Assembly: GCF_017573545.1 (NCBI RefSeq)
Contig: NZ_JAGEOK010000024.1
Coordinates: 1 to 64,000 of the forward strand
Source: Actinomadura nitritigenes
GTDB lineage: Bacteria; Actinomycetota; Actinomycetes; Streptosporangiales; Streptosporangiaceae
DNA: 64,000 nucleotides
Reading direction: 5' to 3'
The notes beneath the pieces were generated by a model that worked only from the letters and a program-made list of their open reading frames with translations, did not search any database and had not been told where the DNA came from. Both the position numbers and the translations under genes were made by a program. This document shows positions 44,436 through 52,402 of this stretch, piece by piece; the stretch's first letter is position 1; each line of letters begins with the position of its first letter.

Positions 44436-46213
44436 CGGTCATCGACGAGGCGGCGGCCACCGAGGGCGGCCTCAGCACCCTGCGGCGCGGCCTGCGGCTC
44501 AGCCCCGAGTTCCGCGCCGGGCTCGCGGGGACGCTGGTGCTGGCGCTGCTGTCCACCGCGGGCCGGGTGGTCGTGCCGATCGCCGTGCAGCAGACCATGG
44601 ACAAGGGCCTGGACCGGGCCGGCGGCCCCGACATCGCCTTCATCCGCTCGGCGGTGCTGCTGTGCGCCGTCGCCGTGCTCCTCACGGCCCTGTGCGCGTA
44701 CGCGATGAACGTCCGGCTGTACAAGACGTCCGAGGGCGGCCTCGCGGGGCTGCGCGTCAGGGCGTTCCGGCACGTCCACGACCTGTCGATGCTGACGCAG
44801 AGCGGGGAGCGGCGCGGCTCGCTGGTGTCGCGGGTGACCACGGACGTCGACCAGATCAGCAACTTCATGCAGTCCGGCGGGCTGATGTTCATCGTGTCGA
44901 TCGGGCAGCTGCTCGTCGCGAGCGTGCTGATGCTCGTCTACTCGTGGCAGCTCGCGCTGCTGGTGTGGGCGGCGTTCCTGCCGCTGGCGTTCGCGCTGCG
45001 CCGCTTCCAGCGGGTCGTGTCCGCCCGGTACATGCAGGTGCGCGAGCGCATGGGCGACCTGCTCGCCGCGGTGAGCGAGTCGGTGGTGGGCGCGGCGGTC
45101 ATCCGCGCGCACGCCTCCGAGGAGCGCACCGGGCGCCGCGTCGACGACACCGTCGACGCGTTCCGCAGCACGCAGACGCGCGCCCAGGCGATGGTGGCGC
45201 TGACGTTCCCGGTGAGCGAGCTGGTCGCGGCCATCGCGACCGCCGGCGTGGTCGTCGCCGGGACGCTGCTCGGCATCGGCGGCCACCTGACCGCCGGGGA
45301 GCTGGTCGCGTTCCTGTTCCTGGTCACCCTGTTCGTCAGCCCCATGCAGACGGCGACGGAGGTCCTCAACGACGCCCAGAACGCCATCGCCGGCTGGCGC
45401 CGGGTGCTGGGCGTCCTCGACACCGTCCCGGACGTCGCCGACCCCGGCGACGCCGGCGAGACCCTGCCGCGCGGCCCGATCGAGGTGCGGTTCGAGTCCG
45501 TCGGGTTCGCCTACCCGGGCGGCCCGCCCGTCCTCCACGACGTGAACGCGACGATCGCGCCGCGCAGCCGCGTCGCGATCGTCGGGCAGACGGGGTCGGG
45601 CAAGACGACGTTCGCCAAGCTCCTCACCCGCCTCATGGACCCGGTGTCGGGACGCGTCCTCGTCGACGGCGTGCCGCTGGACCGCGTCCGGTTCTCCTCG
45701 CTGCGCGAGCGGATCGTCATGGTCCCGCAGGACGGGTTCCTGTTCGACGCGTCCCTCGCCGACAACATCCGCTACGGCCGCCCGGACGCCACCGACGAGG
45801 ACCTCGTCCTCGCCATGGCGGAGCTGGGCCTCGCCGACTGGCTCGACGGGCTCCCCCAGGGCCTGGACACCCCCGTCGGGCAGCGCGGCGAGTCCCTGTC
45901 GGCGGGCGAGCGGCAGCTCGTCGCGCTGGCCCGCGCCTACATCGCCGACCCGGACCTGCTCGTCCTGGACGAGGCGACCTCCGCGGTCGACCCGGCCACC
46001 GAGGTCCGCATCCAGCGGGCCCTGGACGGCGCGACCCGCGGCCGCACCGCGATCTCCATCGCGCACCGGATGTCCACCGCCGAGGCCGCCGACGAGGTGA
46101 TCGTCTTCGACGCGGGCCGCATCGTCCAGCGCGGCCCCCACGCCGAGCTGGTGGCCCTCCCCGGCGTCTACGCCGACCTCCACGCCTCCTGGATAGCCCA
46201 ACGCAACATGTGA
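44432..46213 (+). CDS. ABC exporter half-transporter, catalytic partner
   Basis: The 593-aa partner of the preceding gene has six spans and an ATPase domain with Walker A GQTGSGKT, Walker B LLVLDEATSAVD and H-loop SIAHRMST, all canonical. Its signature reads LSAGE instead of LSGGQ. The degenerate ATP site of the complex would therefore combine the D516/Y554 half with this LSAGE. The good site combines this ATPase with the LSGGQ of the other chain. The GTG start overlaps the upstream stop codon (GTGA), so the two are made together. Confidence 0.93.
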   Translation: MTVIDEAAATEGGLSTLRRGLRLSPEFRAGLAGTLVLALLSTAGRVVVPIAVQQTMDKGLDRAGGPDIAFIRSAVLLCAVAVLLTALCAYAMNVRLYKTSEGGLAGLRVRAFRHVHDLSMLTQSGERRGSLVSRVTTDVDQISNFMQSGGLMFIVSIGQLLVASVLMLVYSWQLALLVWAAFLPLAFALRRFQRVVSARYMQVRERMGDLLAAVSESVVGAAVIRAHASEERTGRRVDDTVDAFRSTQTRAQAMVALTFPVSELVAAIATAGVVVAGTLLGIGGHLTAGELVAFLFLVTLFVSPMQTATEVLNDAQNAIAGWRRVLGVLDTVPDVADPGDAGETLPRGPIEVRFESVGFAYPGGPPVLHDVNATIAPRSRVAIVGQTGSGKTTFAKLLTRLMDPVSGRVLVDGVPLDRVRFSSLRERIVMVPQDGFLFDASLADNIRYGRPDATDEDLVLAMAELGLADWLDGLPQGLDTPVGQRGESLSAGERQLVALARAYIADPDLLVLDEATSAVDPATEVRIQRALDGATRGRTAISIAHRMSTAEAADEVIVFDAGRIVQRGPHAELVALPGVYADLHASWIAQRNM

Positions 46214-46240
46214 CCCCCGGATCGGCGCCCGGACAACCTG

Positions 46241-46398
46241 AACCCCTGGCCGGCGCGTCAAAACCCGGCCCCGGCAGGCTGAGCCCCGGCCGGGGGGACG
46301 AGCCCCGGCCCGGCAGGTCGCCCCCCGTCGGCAGGTCGAGCCCGGGCCGGGCATGGCGACCCCGGCCCGGCGGGTCGAACCCCTGCCCCAGCAGGTTG
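46241..46398. repeat. Degenerate ~20-bp tandem repeats
   Basis: Eight units of 18-21 bp share the pattern AGCCCCGGCCCGGCAGGTCG. The copies differ by several bases and by length, so the array looks old. It is non-coding in the likely frames. Confidence 0.65.
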
Positions 46399-46463
46399 AA
46401 GCCCAGCCACCGCCACGGGCAGGCACGCGGAGCGAGCGCCAGCGAGCGCAGCGGGCATGCCCG

Positions 46464-46525
46464 ACGACGGGTGGGCTGTTTCGCCGCGGAGCGCCAGCGG
46501 AGCGGGGAAACAGCCCACCCGTCGT
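46464..46525. terminator. 19-bp perfect inverted repeat
   Basis: ACGACGGGTGGGCTGTTTC (46464-46482) and its exact complement (46507-46525) flank a 24-nt loop. Position 250 bp after the ABC exporter stop suits a terminator, but it has no U-tract and could be a palindromic repeat element. Confidence 0.55.
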
Positions 46526-46533
46526 GACGGGGG

Positions 46534-46557
46534 TTCCAGGGGGTCGCCCCCCTGGGA
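46534..46557. repeat. Second hairpin
   Basis: TTCCAGGGGG and CCCCCTGGGAA pair around a short loop immediately after the 19-bp inverted repeat. A related half (CCCCCTGGGAA) recurs near 46567. Confidence 0.5.
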
Positions 46558-46592
46558 AGACACCACCCCCTGGGAAAACACAGCTAAAGCAC

Positions 46593-46622
46593 TTGCCCGT
46601 TATCTGTTCCGGTGCGCATTCT
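46593..46622 (+). promoter_or_regulatory. Promoter of the HEAT-repeat gene
   Basis: TTGCCC (46593-46598) and CATTCT (46617-46622) are 18 bp apart. The GTG start lies 6 nt after the -10, so the message is probably leaderless. Confidence 0.5.
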
Positions 46623-46628
46623 GCTGGG

Positions 46629-47882
46629 GTGAGCAACGAGGTCGTGTTGGAATCGGCGGGCACGCTGCGGGGTCAACTGCAGCGGGGGCTCGGTAGGGCC
46701 GCGCGGCGCGCGGCGGACAGGCCCGGCGCGGGCGAGTACGTCTATGACTGCATCCGCAGGGATCCGCGGTGGGACCGGCAATGTGAGGCGAGAGGGCTGT
46801 ACTACGCCCGGTTGATGGTGGATCTGGAGTTGCCGGTGTGGCCGGTCGCGGAGCATCTCGCCGACCCGTCCGACCATGCGGACGGCGACGAGTGGCGGGT
46901 GCGGCTGGCGTTGGAGGTGCTGGGGCATCTGGTGCGGTTGAGCCGGCGGGAGGCGGCGGTGCCGCTGCGGCGGTACGCCGAGGAGGGCGCGCACTGGTTC
47001 GACGCGCTGGACGAGCTGGTGGAGCTGGGCGATCCGCGGTTGGCGGAGGGGCTGGACGAGCTGGTGGCGGCGCGGTGCGACGACGGGGACATCGGGTCGC
47101 TGGTGGCGGGTGGTGCGAATCCGGTGCTGGAGAGCTGGGCGGCGCGGCAGCCGCGGATAGCCGAGGCGCTGGCGCGGCGGCGGGAGGCGGGGCGGCCGCG
47201 GCGGCCGGTCGGCGCGGTGCCGGGCGGGGCGGAGCGGACGGACGCGGAGTTGCTGGAGCTGGCGCGGCGGCGGGACGACGGGGCCATCGCGGCGATCTTC
47301 GAGTTGGGGCGGCGGCGGACGCCGGCGCTGCTGGATCTGGCGGAGGAGCTGCTGCCGCAGCGGCCGAGCAGGTTCGGTGGGGCGGTGTGCCGGGCGCTGC
47401 GGGAGTACGGGCCGGAGGCGCTGCCGTGGGCGCGGGCGTGGGCCGCCGAACGCGGGGGGTGCGCGTTCATGGGGATCAGCATGCTGGCGAGATACGGGAC
47501 CAGGCAGGACGTGCCGCTGCTGATGGAGGAGTTGCGCGATGCGTTGGAGAAGCGGGAGTGGCAGGCCGCCGCGGGACCGATCGAGGGTCTCGGCAGGCTC
47601 CGCGCCGGCGAGGCCGTCCCGCTGCTGAAGACCGCTTGGACCGAATCACCCTACGCTTTCCTGAGACCCCGTATCGTGACCGCTTTGACCCGTACCGCGC
47701 CGCACACCGCCGAGTCGTACACCATCGAGGGCCTCTGGGACTGCCAGGAGGGCGTCCGCGCGGAGGCCGCCCGGTTCGCGCCGCTGACCCACGAGACCCG
47801 CATCCGGCTGCAGCGGCTGCACCACGACGGCGCCGAGGACTCCGGCGTGCGGGCGGCGGCGGGCGCCCGCCTCGCCGCCTGA
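46629..47882 (+). CDS. HEAT-repeat-like protein
   Basis: The 417-aa soluble protein is almost entirely alpha-helical, with repeated ~30-residue segments rich in Leu, Ala, Arg and acidic residues. Examples are WRVRLALEVLGHLVRL, DPRLAEGLDELVAA and QDVPLLMEELRDALE. This is typical of HEAT/armadillo repeats, which form scaffolds for protein binding. No catalytic motif is seen. The GTG at 46629 fits the -10 box. The frame remains open upstream to 46353 but crosses repeats and hairpins. Isolated gene; role unknown. Confidence 0.65.
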   Translation: MSNEVVLESAGTLRGQLQRGLGRAARRAADRPGAGEYVYDCIRRDPRWDRQCEARGLYYARLMVDLELPVWPVAEHLADPSDHADGDEWRVRLALEVLGHLVRLSRREAAVPLRRYAEEGAHWFDALDELVELGDPRLAEGLDELVAARCDDGDIGSLVAGGANPVLESWAARQPRIAEALARRREAGRPRRPVGAVPGGAERTDAELLELARRRDDGAIAAIFELGRRRTPALLDLAEELLPQRPSRFGGAVCRALREYGPEALPWARAWAAERGGCAFMGISMLARYGTRQDVPLLMEELRDALEKREWQAAAGPIEGLGRLRAGEAVPLLKTAWTESPYAFLRPRIVTALTRTAPHTAESYTIEGLWDCQEGVRAEAARFAPLTHETRIRLQRLHHDGAEDSGVRAAAGARLAA

Positions 47883-47957
47883 GCGCCGTCTGAACCCTTC
47901 CGGGCCTGCGCGCGTACCGCCCGTCGTACCGCGCATCTCACCCCGGGAGGACGGGCC

Positions 47958-48407
47958 ATGGGCCTTACGCATCACCTCGGACGTGCGGCGGGGGTCTCCC
48001 GCGCCGGCCTGGCGCTGGCGGTCGCCGCCGTGCTGGCGCTGCCGCTGGCGGCCGGCTGCAGCGCCGCCGGGAAGTCCGGCGGGTCCGGCGACGGCGACCG
48101 GGCCGCCGCGCCGGCGAACCTCGACGAGCTGGCCGCGCGGACGGGCTGCAGCCTCGTCGGCCGCCGGAAGGCGCAGCAGTTGCAGCAGGGCAACTGCCGG
48201 AACTCGCGGGGCCAGTACGTGCTGGTCAGCTTCGACAGCGACCAGGACATGACATCGTGGCTGAACGAGGCGAAGCCGTGGGGCGGGACGTACCTGGTGG
48301 GGACGCGCTGGGTGGCGGTGAGCACCCCCGCCACCCTGCAGTCGCTCCGCAAGGACCTGGGCGGGCACATCCTGTCCGGCGAGATGCACGGGATGAGCCA
48401 CTCCTGA
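47958..48407 (+). CDS. Putative lipoprotein
   Basis: The 149-aa protein has a signal peptide with a clear lipobox LAAGC (C33). A Ser/Gly-rich linker follows, then a domain of about 95 residues with two cysteines (RTGCSLV and GNCRN), probably a disulfide. GGGAGG upstream fits the ATG. The mature domain shows VSFDSDQDMTSWLNEA and GTRWVAVS, a pattern I do not recognise. It should sit on the outer face of the membrane. Isolated plus-strand gene, convergent with a phosphorylase-like gene. Confidence 0.75.
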   Translation: MGLTHHLGRAAGVSRAGLALAVAAVLALPLAAGCSAAGKSGGSGDGDRAAAPANLDELAARTGCSLVGRRKAQQLQQGNCRNSRGQYVLVSFDSDQDMTSWLNEAKPWGGTYLVGTRWVAVSTPATLQSLRKDLGGHILSGEMHGMSHS

Positions 48408-48429
48408 CGCGGGCCCGGCGGGGCGCCGG

Positions 48430-49002
48430 TCAGGCGAGCGCCGCGGCCCACCGTTCCAGGGCGGGGCCGGTGCGCGCGAGGACGCGCCGGGCGGCCAGGC
48501 CGCGGGTGACGGTGCCGGGCCGCAGCAGCGGGTGCCCGGGGCCGTCGACGACGACGCGGAGCGCCGCGACCGGGACGCCGTCCGGGAGCGCCGCGGCGAC
48601 GCGCGCCGACTCCATGTCGACGACGCGGGAGCCGTCCGCCGCCCACATCCGCCGCTCCGCCCCGCGGACGATCCGGTCCGCGGTGACGAGCGGCCCGACG
48701 TGCGCGCGCAGGCCGTCCCCGGCGAGCGCGGCGGCCAGCGTCCGCGCGCCGGGGCAGGGCACGGGCTTGCCGCCGCCGCGGATCTCGTCCGCCACCACCA
48801 CGTCGCCGGGGGCGAGCCCGTCGTCGAGCGCGCCGCCGAACCCGACGACGGCGACGGCCCGGCAGCCGGGCAGCCGGGCGGCGTGCCGCGCTCGGTAGCC
48901 GACGACCAGGGCGGGCGCGCGGACGAGCCCGCGCCGCACCGCGCGGGCCTCCAGCCGCAGCGCCGCGCACACGACCAGGCCGGGCGCCTCGTCACCGGTC
49001 AT
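48430..49002 (-). CDS. Nucleoside phosphorylase-superfamily protein
   Basis: This 190-aa phosphorylase-fold protein resembles MTA/SAH nucleosidases and the hopanoid-associated phosphorylase group. The conserved VVDMESARVAA (purine/ribose-binding Met-Glu) is present, with AVVGFGGALDDGLAPGDVVVADE near the middle. It is short for the family (usually over 210 aa) and lacks an obvious base-binding Asp. The ATG at 49002 has GGGCGG nearby. It is divergent from the AlkZ/YcaQ-type gene. No hopanoid genes are in the window; the substrate is unknown. Confidence 0.65.
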   Translation of the reverse strand: MTGDEAPGLVVCAALRLEARAVRRGLVRAPALVVGYRARHAARLPGCRAVAVVGFGGALDDGLAPGDVVVADEIRGGGKPVPCPGARTLAAALAGDGLRAHVGPLVTADRIVRGAERRMWAADGSRVVDMESARVAAALPDGVPVAALRVVVDGPGHPLLRPGTVTRGLAARRVLARTGPALERWAAALA

Positions 49003-49068
49003 CCGCCCAGTGCAGCACGGGCGGGGCGGGAGATCCAGCTCCCTGGTGCGCCGGGCGGTGCGCGCCCC

Positions 49069-49074
49069 TATGAT
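49069..49074 (+). promoter_or_regulatory. -10 box, leaderless layout
   Basis: TATGAT ends 6 nt before the ATG at 49081, with no Shine-Dalgarno. Confidence 0.6.
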
Positions 49075-49080
49075 TCGTTC

Positions 49081-50256
49081 ATGCGTTCGATCAGCACGGC
49101 GGAGCGGCGGGCCAGGCTCGTCCGCAGGCACCGGCTGGCCGCGGAGGCCCGCACCGACGACGTCACGGAGGTCGTCCGGTCGTTGGTGGTGCTGCACGCC
49201 ACCGACCCGGCCACGGTGTTCCTGTCCGTCGCGGCCCGCAGCGACACGGCCGGGCCGGCCGACGTGGAGCGCGCCCTCTACGAGGACCGGACGCTCCTGC
49301 GGATGCTGGCGATGCGCCGGACGATGTTCGTCGCGCCCGTCGACCTCGTCCCGGCCCTGCAGGCGTCCACCGCGTCCGCGCTCGCCGCCAAGCAGCGCCG
49401 CCGGTACGGGGCCATGATCGAGCGCGGCAGCGACATCACGGACGTCCCGGCCTGGTTCCGCCGGGTGGAGGACGCGACGCACCGGGCGCTGCTGGCGCGT
49501 GGCGAGGCGACCGGCGCGCAGCTGAGCGCGCAGGTGCCGGAGCTGCGCACCCAGGTCGACCCCGCGCCCGGCAAGGCGTACTCGCGGCCGACGGGCGTGA
49601 CGACCTGGGTGCTGGTGACGCTCGGCTGCGAGGGGCTCATCGTGCGGGGCCGCCCGAACGGCGGCTGGACCAGCAGCCAGTACCGGTGGGCGCCGATCGA
49701 GACGTGGCTGCCCGGCGGCGTCCCGGAGGTGCCGGTGGACGAGGCGCGCGCCGAGGTCGTGCGGCGGTGGCTGCGCGCGTTCGGCCCGGCGCCCGTCGCC
49801 GACCTCAAGTGGTGGACGGGCTGGACGGCCGGGGAGGTCGGCAAGGCCCTCGCCCTCGTCGACACGGTGGAGGTCGACCTCGGCGGCGCGACCGGGATCG
49901 TCCTCGCCGACGATCTGGAGGCCGCTCCCCCGGCGGAGCCGTCGGCGGCGCTGCTGCCCGCGCTCGACGCCACCCCGATGGGCTGGCAGGAGCGCGGCTG
50001 GTTCCTCGGCGGCCACGGCCCGCTGCTGTTCGACCGGAGCGGCAACATCGGCCCGTCCGTCTGGTGGGACGGGCGGATCGTCGGCGGCTGGGCGCAGCGC
50101 AAGGACGGCGAGATCGCCGTCCGGCTGCTGGAGGACGCCGGCGCGGACGCGGAGAAGGCCGTCGCGCGGGAGGCCGAGCGGATCGCCGCCTGGTACGGCG
50201 ACGTCCGGCCGACGCCCCGGTTCCGCACGCCGCTGGAGAAGGAGCTCACCGCCTGA
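49081..50256 (+). CDS. Winged-helix (HTH_42) protein, AlkZ/YcaQ superfamily
   Basis: This 391-aa protein of the superfamily includes the DNA-crosslink glycosylases AlkZ and YcaQ. Three winged-helix units and a C-terminal beta-barrel are expected; the end GWEXXG-like GNIGPSVWWDGRIVGGW is typical. In active AlkZ the catalytic motif is Gln-x-Gln after the first helix. Here the equivalent strand reads VLHATDP (H39-A-T41), so the usual glutamines are missing and activity is uncertain. The ATG at 49081 has no Shine-Dalgarno but a TATGAT box 6 nt upstream. It is not in a biosynthetic cluster. Confidence 0.8.
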   Translation: MRSISTAERRARLVRRHRLAAEARTDDVTEVVRSLVVLHATDPATVFLSVAARSDTAGPADVERALYEDRTLLRMLAMRRTMFVAPVDLVPALQASTASALAAKQRRRYGAMIERGSDITDVPAWFRRVEDATHRALLARGEATGAQLSAQVPELRTQVDPAPGKAYSRPTGVTTWVLVTLGCEGLIVRGRPNGGWTSSQYRWAPIETWLPGGVPEVPVDEARAEVVRRWLRAFGPAPVADLKWWTGWTAGEVGKALALVDTVEVDLGGATGIVLADDLEAAPPAEPSAALLPALDATPMGWQERGWFLGGHGPLLFDRSGNIGPSVWWDGRIVGGWAQRKDGEIAVRLLEDAGADAEKAVAREAERIAAWYGDVRPTPRFRTPLEKELTA

Positions 50257-50381
50257 CCACTGGCCGGCGGGCCTCGCGCGCGCGGAAGGTTGACCACGCT
50301 CGGGCGCTTTTGTTCCCGGAACCAAACCGAACAAAGCGGAGACCATTTCCGCTCTGCCCGCGACCAGGGCTCTGATCAGCC

Positions 50382-51548
50382 ATGATGTGGGGCATGCCCG
50401 CAGATCGCATGCTCCCCTCGCCCGAGGCGGCGGACGTGGTCGCGCTCGCCCGTGACATCGCCCGCCGTGAGCTGGCGCCGCGCGCCGCGCCCGCCGAGGA
50501 GGCCGGTGCCTTCCCGCGCGAGATCTTCCGGATGCTGGGCAGAGCCGGGCTGCTCGGCCTGCCCTACCCGCCCGACCTCGGCGGCGGCGGACAGCCCTAC
50601 GAGGTGTACCTGCAGGTGCTGGAGGAGATCGCCGCGGTGTGGGCGTCGGTCGCGGTCGGCGTCAGCGTGCACACGCTGTCGTGCTTCCCGCTGTACGCCT
50701 GCGGCACCGACGTGCAGCGCAAGCAGCTGCCCGAGCTGCTGGAGGGCGACCTGCTCGGCGGGTACGCGCTGGCGGAGGAGCACGCGGGGCCGGACGCGGC
50801 GGGGCTCAGCACGCTCGCGGTCCCGGACGGCGACGGCTACCGGATCACCGGCACCAAGACGTGGATCACGCACGGCGGCGAGGCCGACTTCTACGTGCTG
50901 TTCGCCCGCGCGACCGGCGACCCGGGCGGCCTGACCTGCTTCCTCGTGGAGGGCCGCATGGACGGCCTGGAGTTCGGGCCGCCCGAGCGGAAGATGGCCC
51001 TCACCGCGTCCACCACGGCGCGGCTGCACTTCGACGGCGCGTGGGTGCCCGAGGACTGGCGCATCTCCGACGAGGGCTGCGGATACCCGATCGCGGCGGC
51101 GGCGCTGGACGCCGGGCGGCTCGGCATCGCCGCGTGCGCCGTCGGCCTCGCCCAGGGCGCGCTGGACCACGCCGTCCGGTACGCGGCGGGGCGCGGCCAG
51201 TTCGGCCGCCCGGTCATCGCGAACCAGGGGATCGCGTTCCTGCTCGCCGACATGGCCGCCGCCGTGGAGACGGCCCGCGCCGGCTACCTGGAGGCCGCCC
51301 GGCGCAAGGACCGGGGGCTGCCGTTCGCGCGGCAGGCGTCCATCGCCAAGCTCGCCGCGACCGACGCGGCGATGCGGGTGACGGCGGACGCGGTGCAGGT
51401 GCTGGGCGGCGACGGCTACACCCGCGACCATCCGGTGGAGCGGTACATGCGGGAGGCGAAGGTGATGCAGATCTTCGAGGGCGCCAACCAGGTCCAGCGG
51501 ATGGTGATCGGCCGCCACCTCGCCCGCGACGCCGGCTACGCCTGCTGA
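50382..51548 (+). CDS. Acyl-CoA dehydrogenase
   Basis: The 388-aa flavoenzyme introduces a trans double bond between C2 and C3 of acyl-CoA. Seen are the FAD-binding segments GGYALAEEHAG and TGTKTWITHGGEAD, the dimer motif RGQFGRPV, and the catalytic base E366 in MQIFEGANQVQRMVIGR. The C-terminal helix is complete. Three ATGs (50382, 50385, 50394) are close together and none has a good Shine-Dalgarno. No electron-transfer or thiolase genes are adjacent; chain-length preference unknown. Confidence 0.92.
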   Translation: MMWGMPADRMLPSPEAADVVALARDIARRELAPRAAPAEEAGAFPREIFRMLGRAGLLGLPYPPDLGGGGQPYEVYLQVLEEIAAVWASVAVGVSVHTLSCFPLYACGTDVQRKQLPELLEGDLLGGYALAEEHAGPDAAGLSTLAVPDGDGYRITGTKTWITHGGEADFYVLFARATGDPGGLTCFLVEGRMDGLEFGPPERKMALTASTTARLHFDGAWVPEDWRISDEGCGYPIAAAALDAGRLGIAACAVGLAQGALDHAVRYAAGRGQFGRPVIANQGIAFLLADMAAAVETARAGYLEAARRKDRGLPFARQASIAKLAATDAAMRVTADAVQVLGGDGYTRDHPVERYMREAKVMQIFEGANQVQRMVIGRHLARDAGYAC

Positions 51549-51561
51549 CCCGTCCGGCCCG

Positions 51562-52254
51562 TCACGCCCGCCGCTCCGGCCGGTCCGGGGCGCCGAGCCG
51601 CGCCCGCTGGTCGGCGCGGCTGCGGCGGGTCAGCGTGAGGACGAACCCGGCCGCGGCGGCGACGCAGGCGGCGAGCACCGCGAGGAACGCCAGGCCGGTG
51701 TAGAAGCCGGCGGTGCCGTCCGGCGCCACCAGCAGCGGCCCGTCGGTGCCCCGGCAGGTCAGCACGGCCGCCCCGGTCACCCGCGCCGTCAGGGAGGCGG
51801 TGTAGCGGTAGCCCGGCCGGTTCGCCGCGCTCCAGGAGTTCTTGCGGGTCAGCCGGACGCGGCCGTGCTCGCGGCCGGGCTCCCCGCCCCGCACACCGCC
51901 CTGCACACCGCCCTGAACACCGCCCTGCACGCCTCCGTGCCCGCCGGGCCCGCCGTTCTGCTCGACGGCGCAGCCGAACGGCGCCGTGCCGTCCCGCCGC
52001 ACGTAGAGGAAGTAGGTGCGGCCCGCCGTCAGCCGCACGGGGACGCCGGCCGCCGCGTCGCCCGTCACGGCGGGCCCGCCCCCGGCCCCGGCACCGCCGC
52101 GCGCCAGCGCGAGCGTGGTGAACAGGCCCGCGGCGGCCAGCACCAGCAGCGCGACCGGCACCGCGTACCAGCCCGCGGCGGGACGGACGGGCGGCGTGCT
52201 CCAGGCCGGGGCGGGCGGCGCAGGCCCCTCCGGAGCGTTCACTCGCGGCCACAT
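51562..52254 (-). CDS. Two-span membrane protein with GGVQ repeats
   Basis: From the ATG at 52254 (GGGGG 7 nt upstream) the protein has 230 aa. It has a Pro-rich N-terminal tail, one span (about 30-52) and an extracytoplasmic part with a Cys pair. A Gly-rich repeat (about 107-123, GGVQ four times with slight variation) lies in that part. A second span (about 182-205) and a short basic tail follow. I do not recognise the family. A start at 52296 is possible but has a poor ribosome site. It is divergent from the CocE-type gene and convergent with the acyl-CoA dehydrogenase gene. Confidence 0.65.
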   Translation of the reverse strand: MWPRVNAPEGPAPPAPAWSTPPVRPAAGWYAVPVALLVLAAAGLFTTLALARGGAGAGGGPAVTGDAAAGVPVRLTAGRTYFLYVRRDGTAPFGCAVEQNGGPGGHGGVQGGVQGGVQGGVRGGEPGREHGRVRLTRKNSWSAANRPGYRYTASLTARVTGAAVLTCRGTDGPLLVAPDGTAGFYTGLAFLAVLAACVAAAAGFVLTLTRRSRADQRARLGAPDRPERRA

Positions 52255-52402
52255 CCCGGTTCCCCCGATCCGAACGTCACCGTCTCGTGCCGCCACCCTT
52301 CCAGACCGCGGACCCGCACGTCAGGGACTTGGCGAGGGCACCGAGGTGTCGGCCGGGCGCGAGCGGTTACCTTACTAAGCAGTAGCAACCGTGGGAGGTC
52401 GC

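Larger units (their letters stand above)
46214..46628. other. Repeat-rich intergenic region
   Basis: This 415-bp region lies downstream of the ABC exporter operon. It contains, in order, a degenerate ~20-bp direct-repeat array (46241-46398), a 19-bp inverted repeat (46464-46525), a second hairpin (46534-46557) and the promoter of the HEAT-repeat gene (46593-46622). No gene-like frame was credible. Confidence 0.7.

Noticed and set aside
46241..46398. Possible CRISPR array
   Set aside because: Units are contiguous, degenerate and without unique spacers, and there are no cas genes.
50290..50318. TTGACC promoter for the acyl-CoA dehydrogenase gene
   Set aside because: The bases at the -10 distance are TTCCCG or TCCCGG, not a -10 element.
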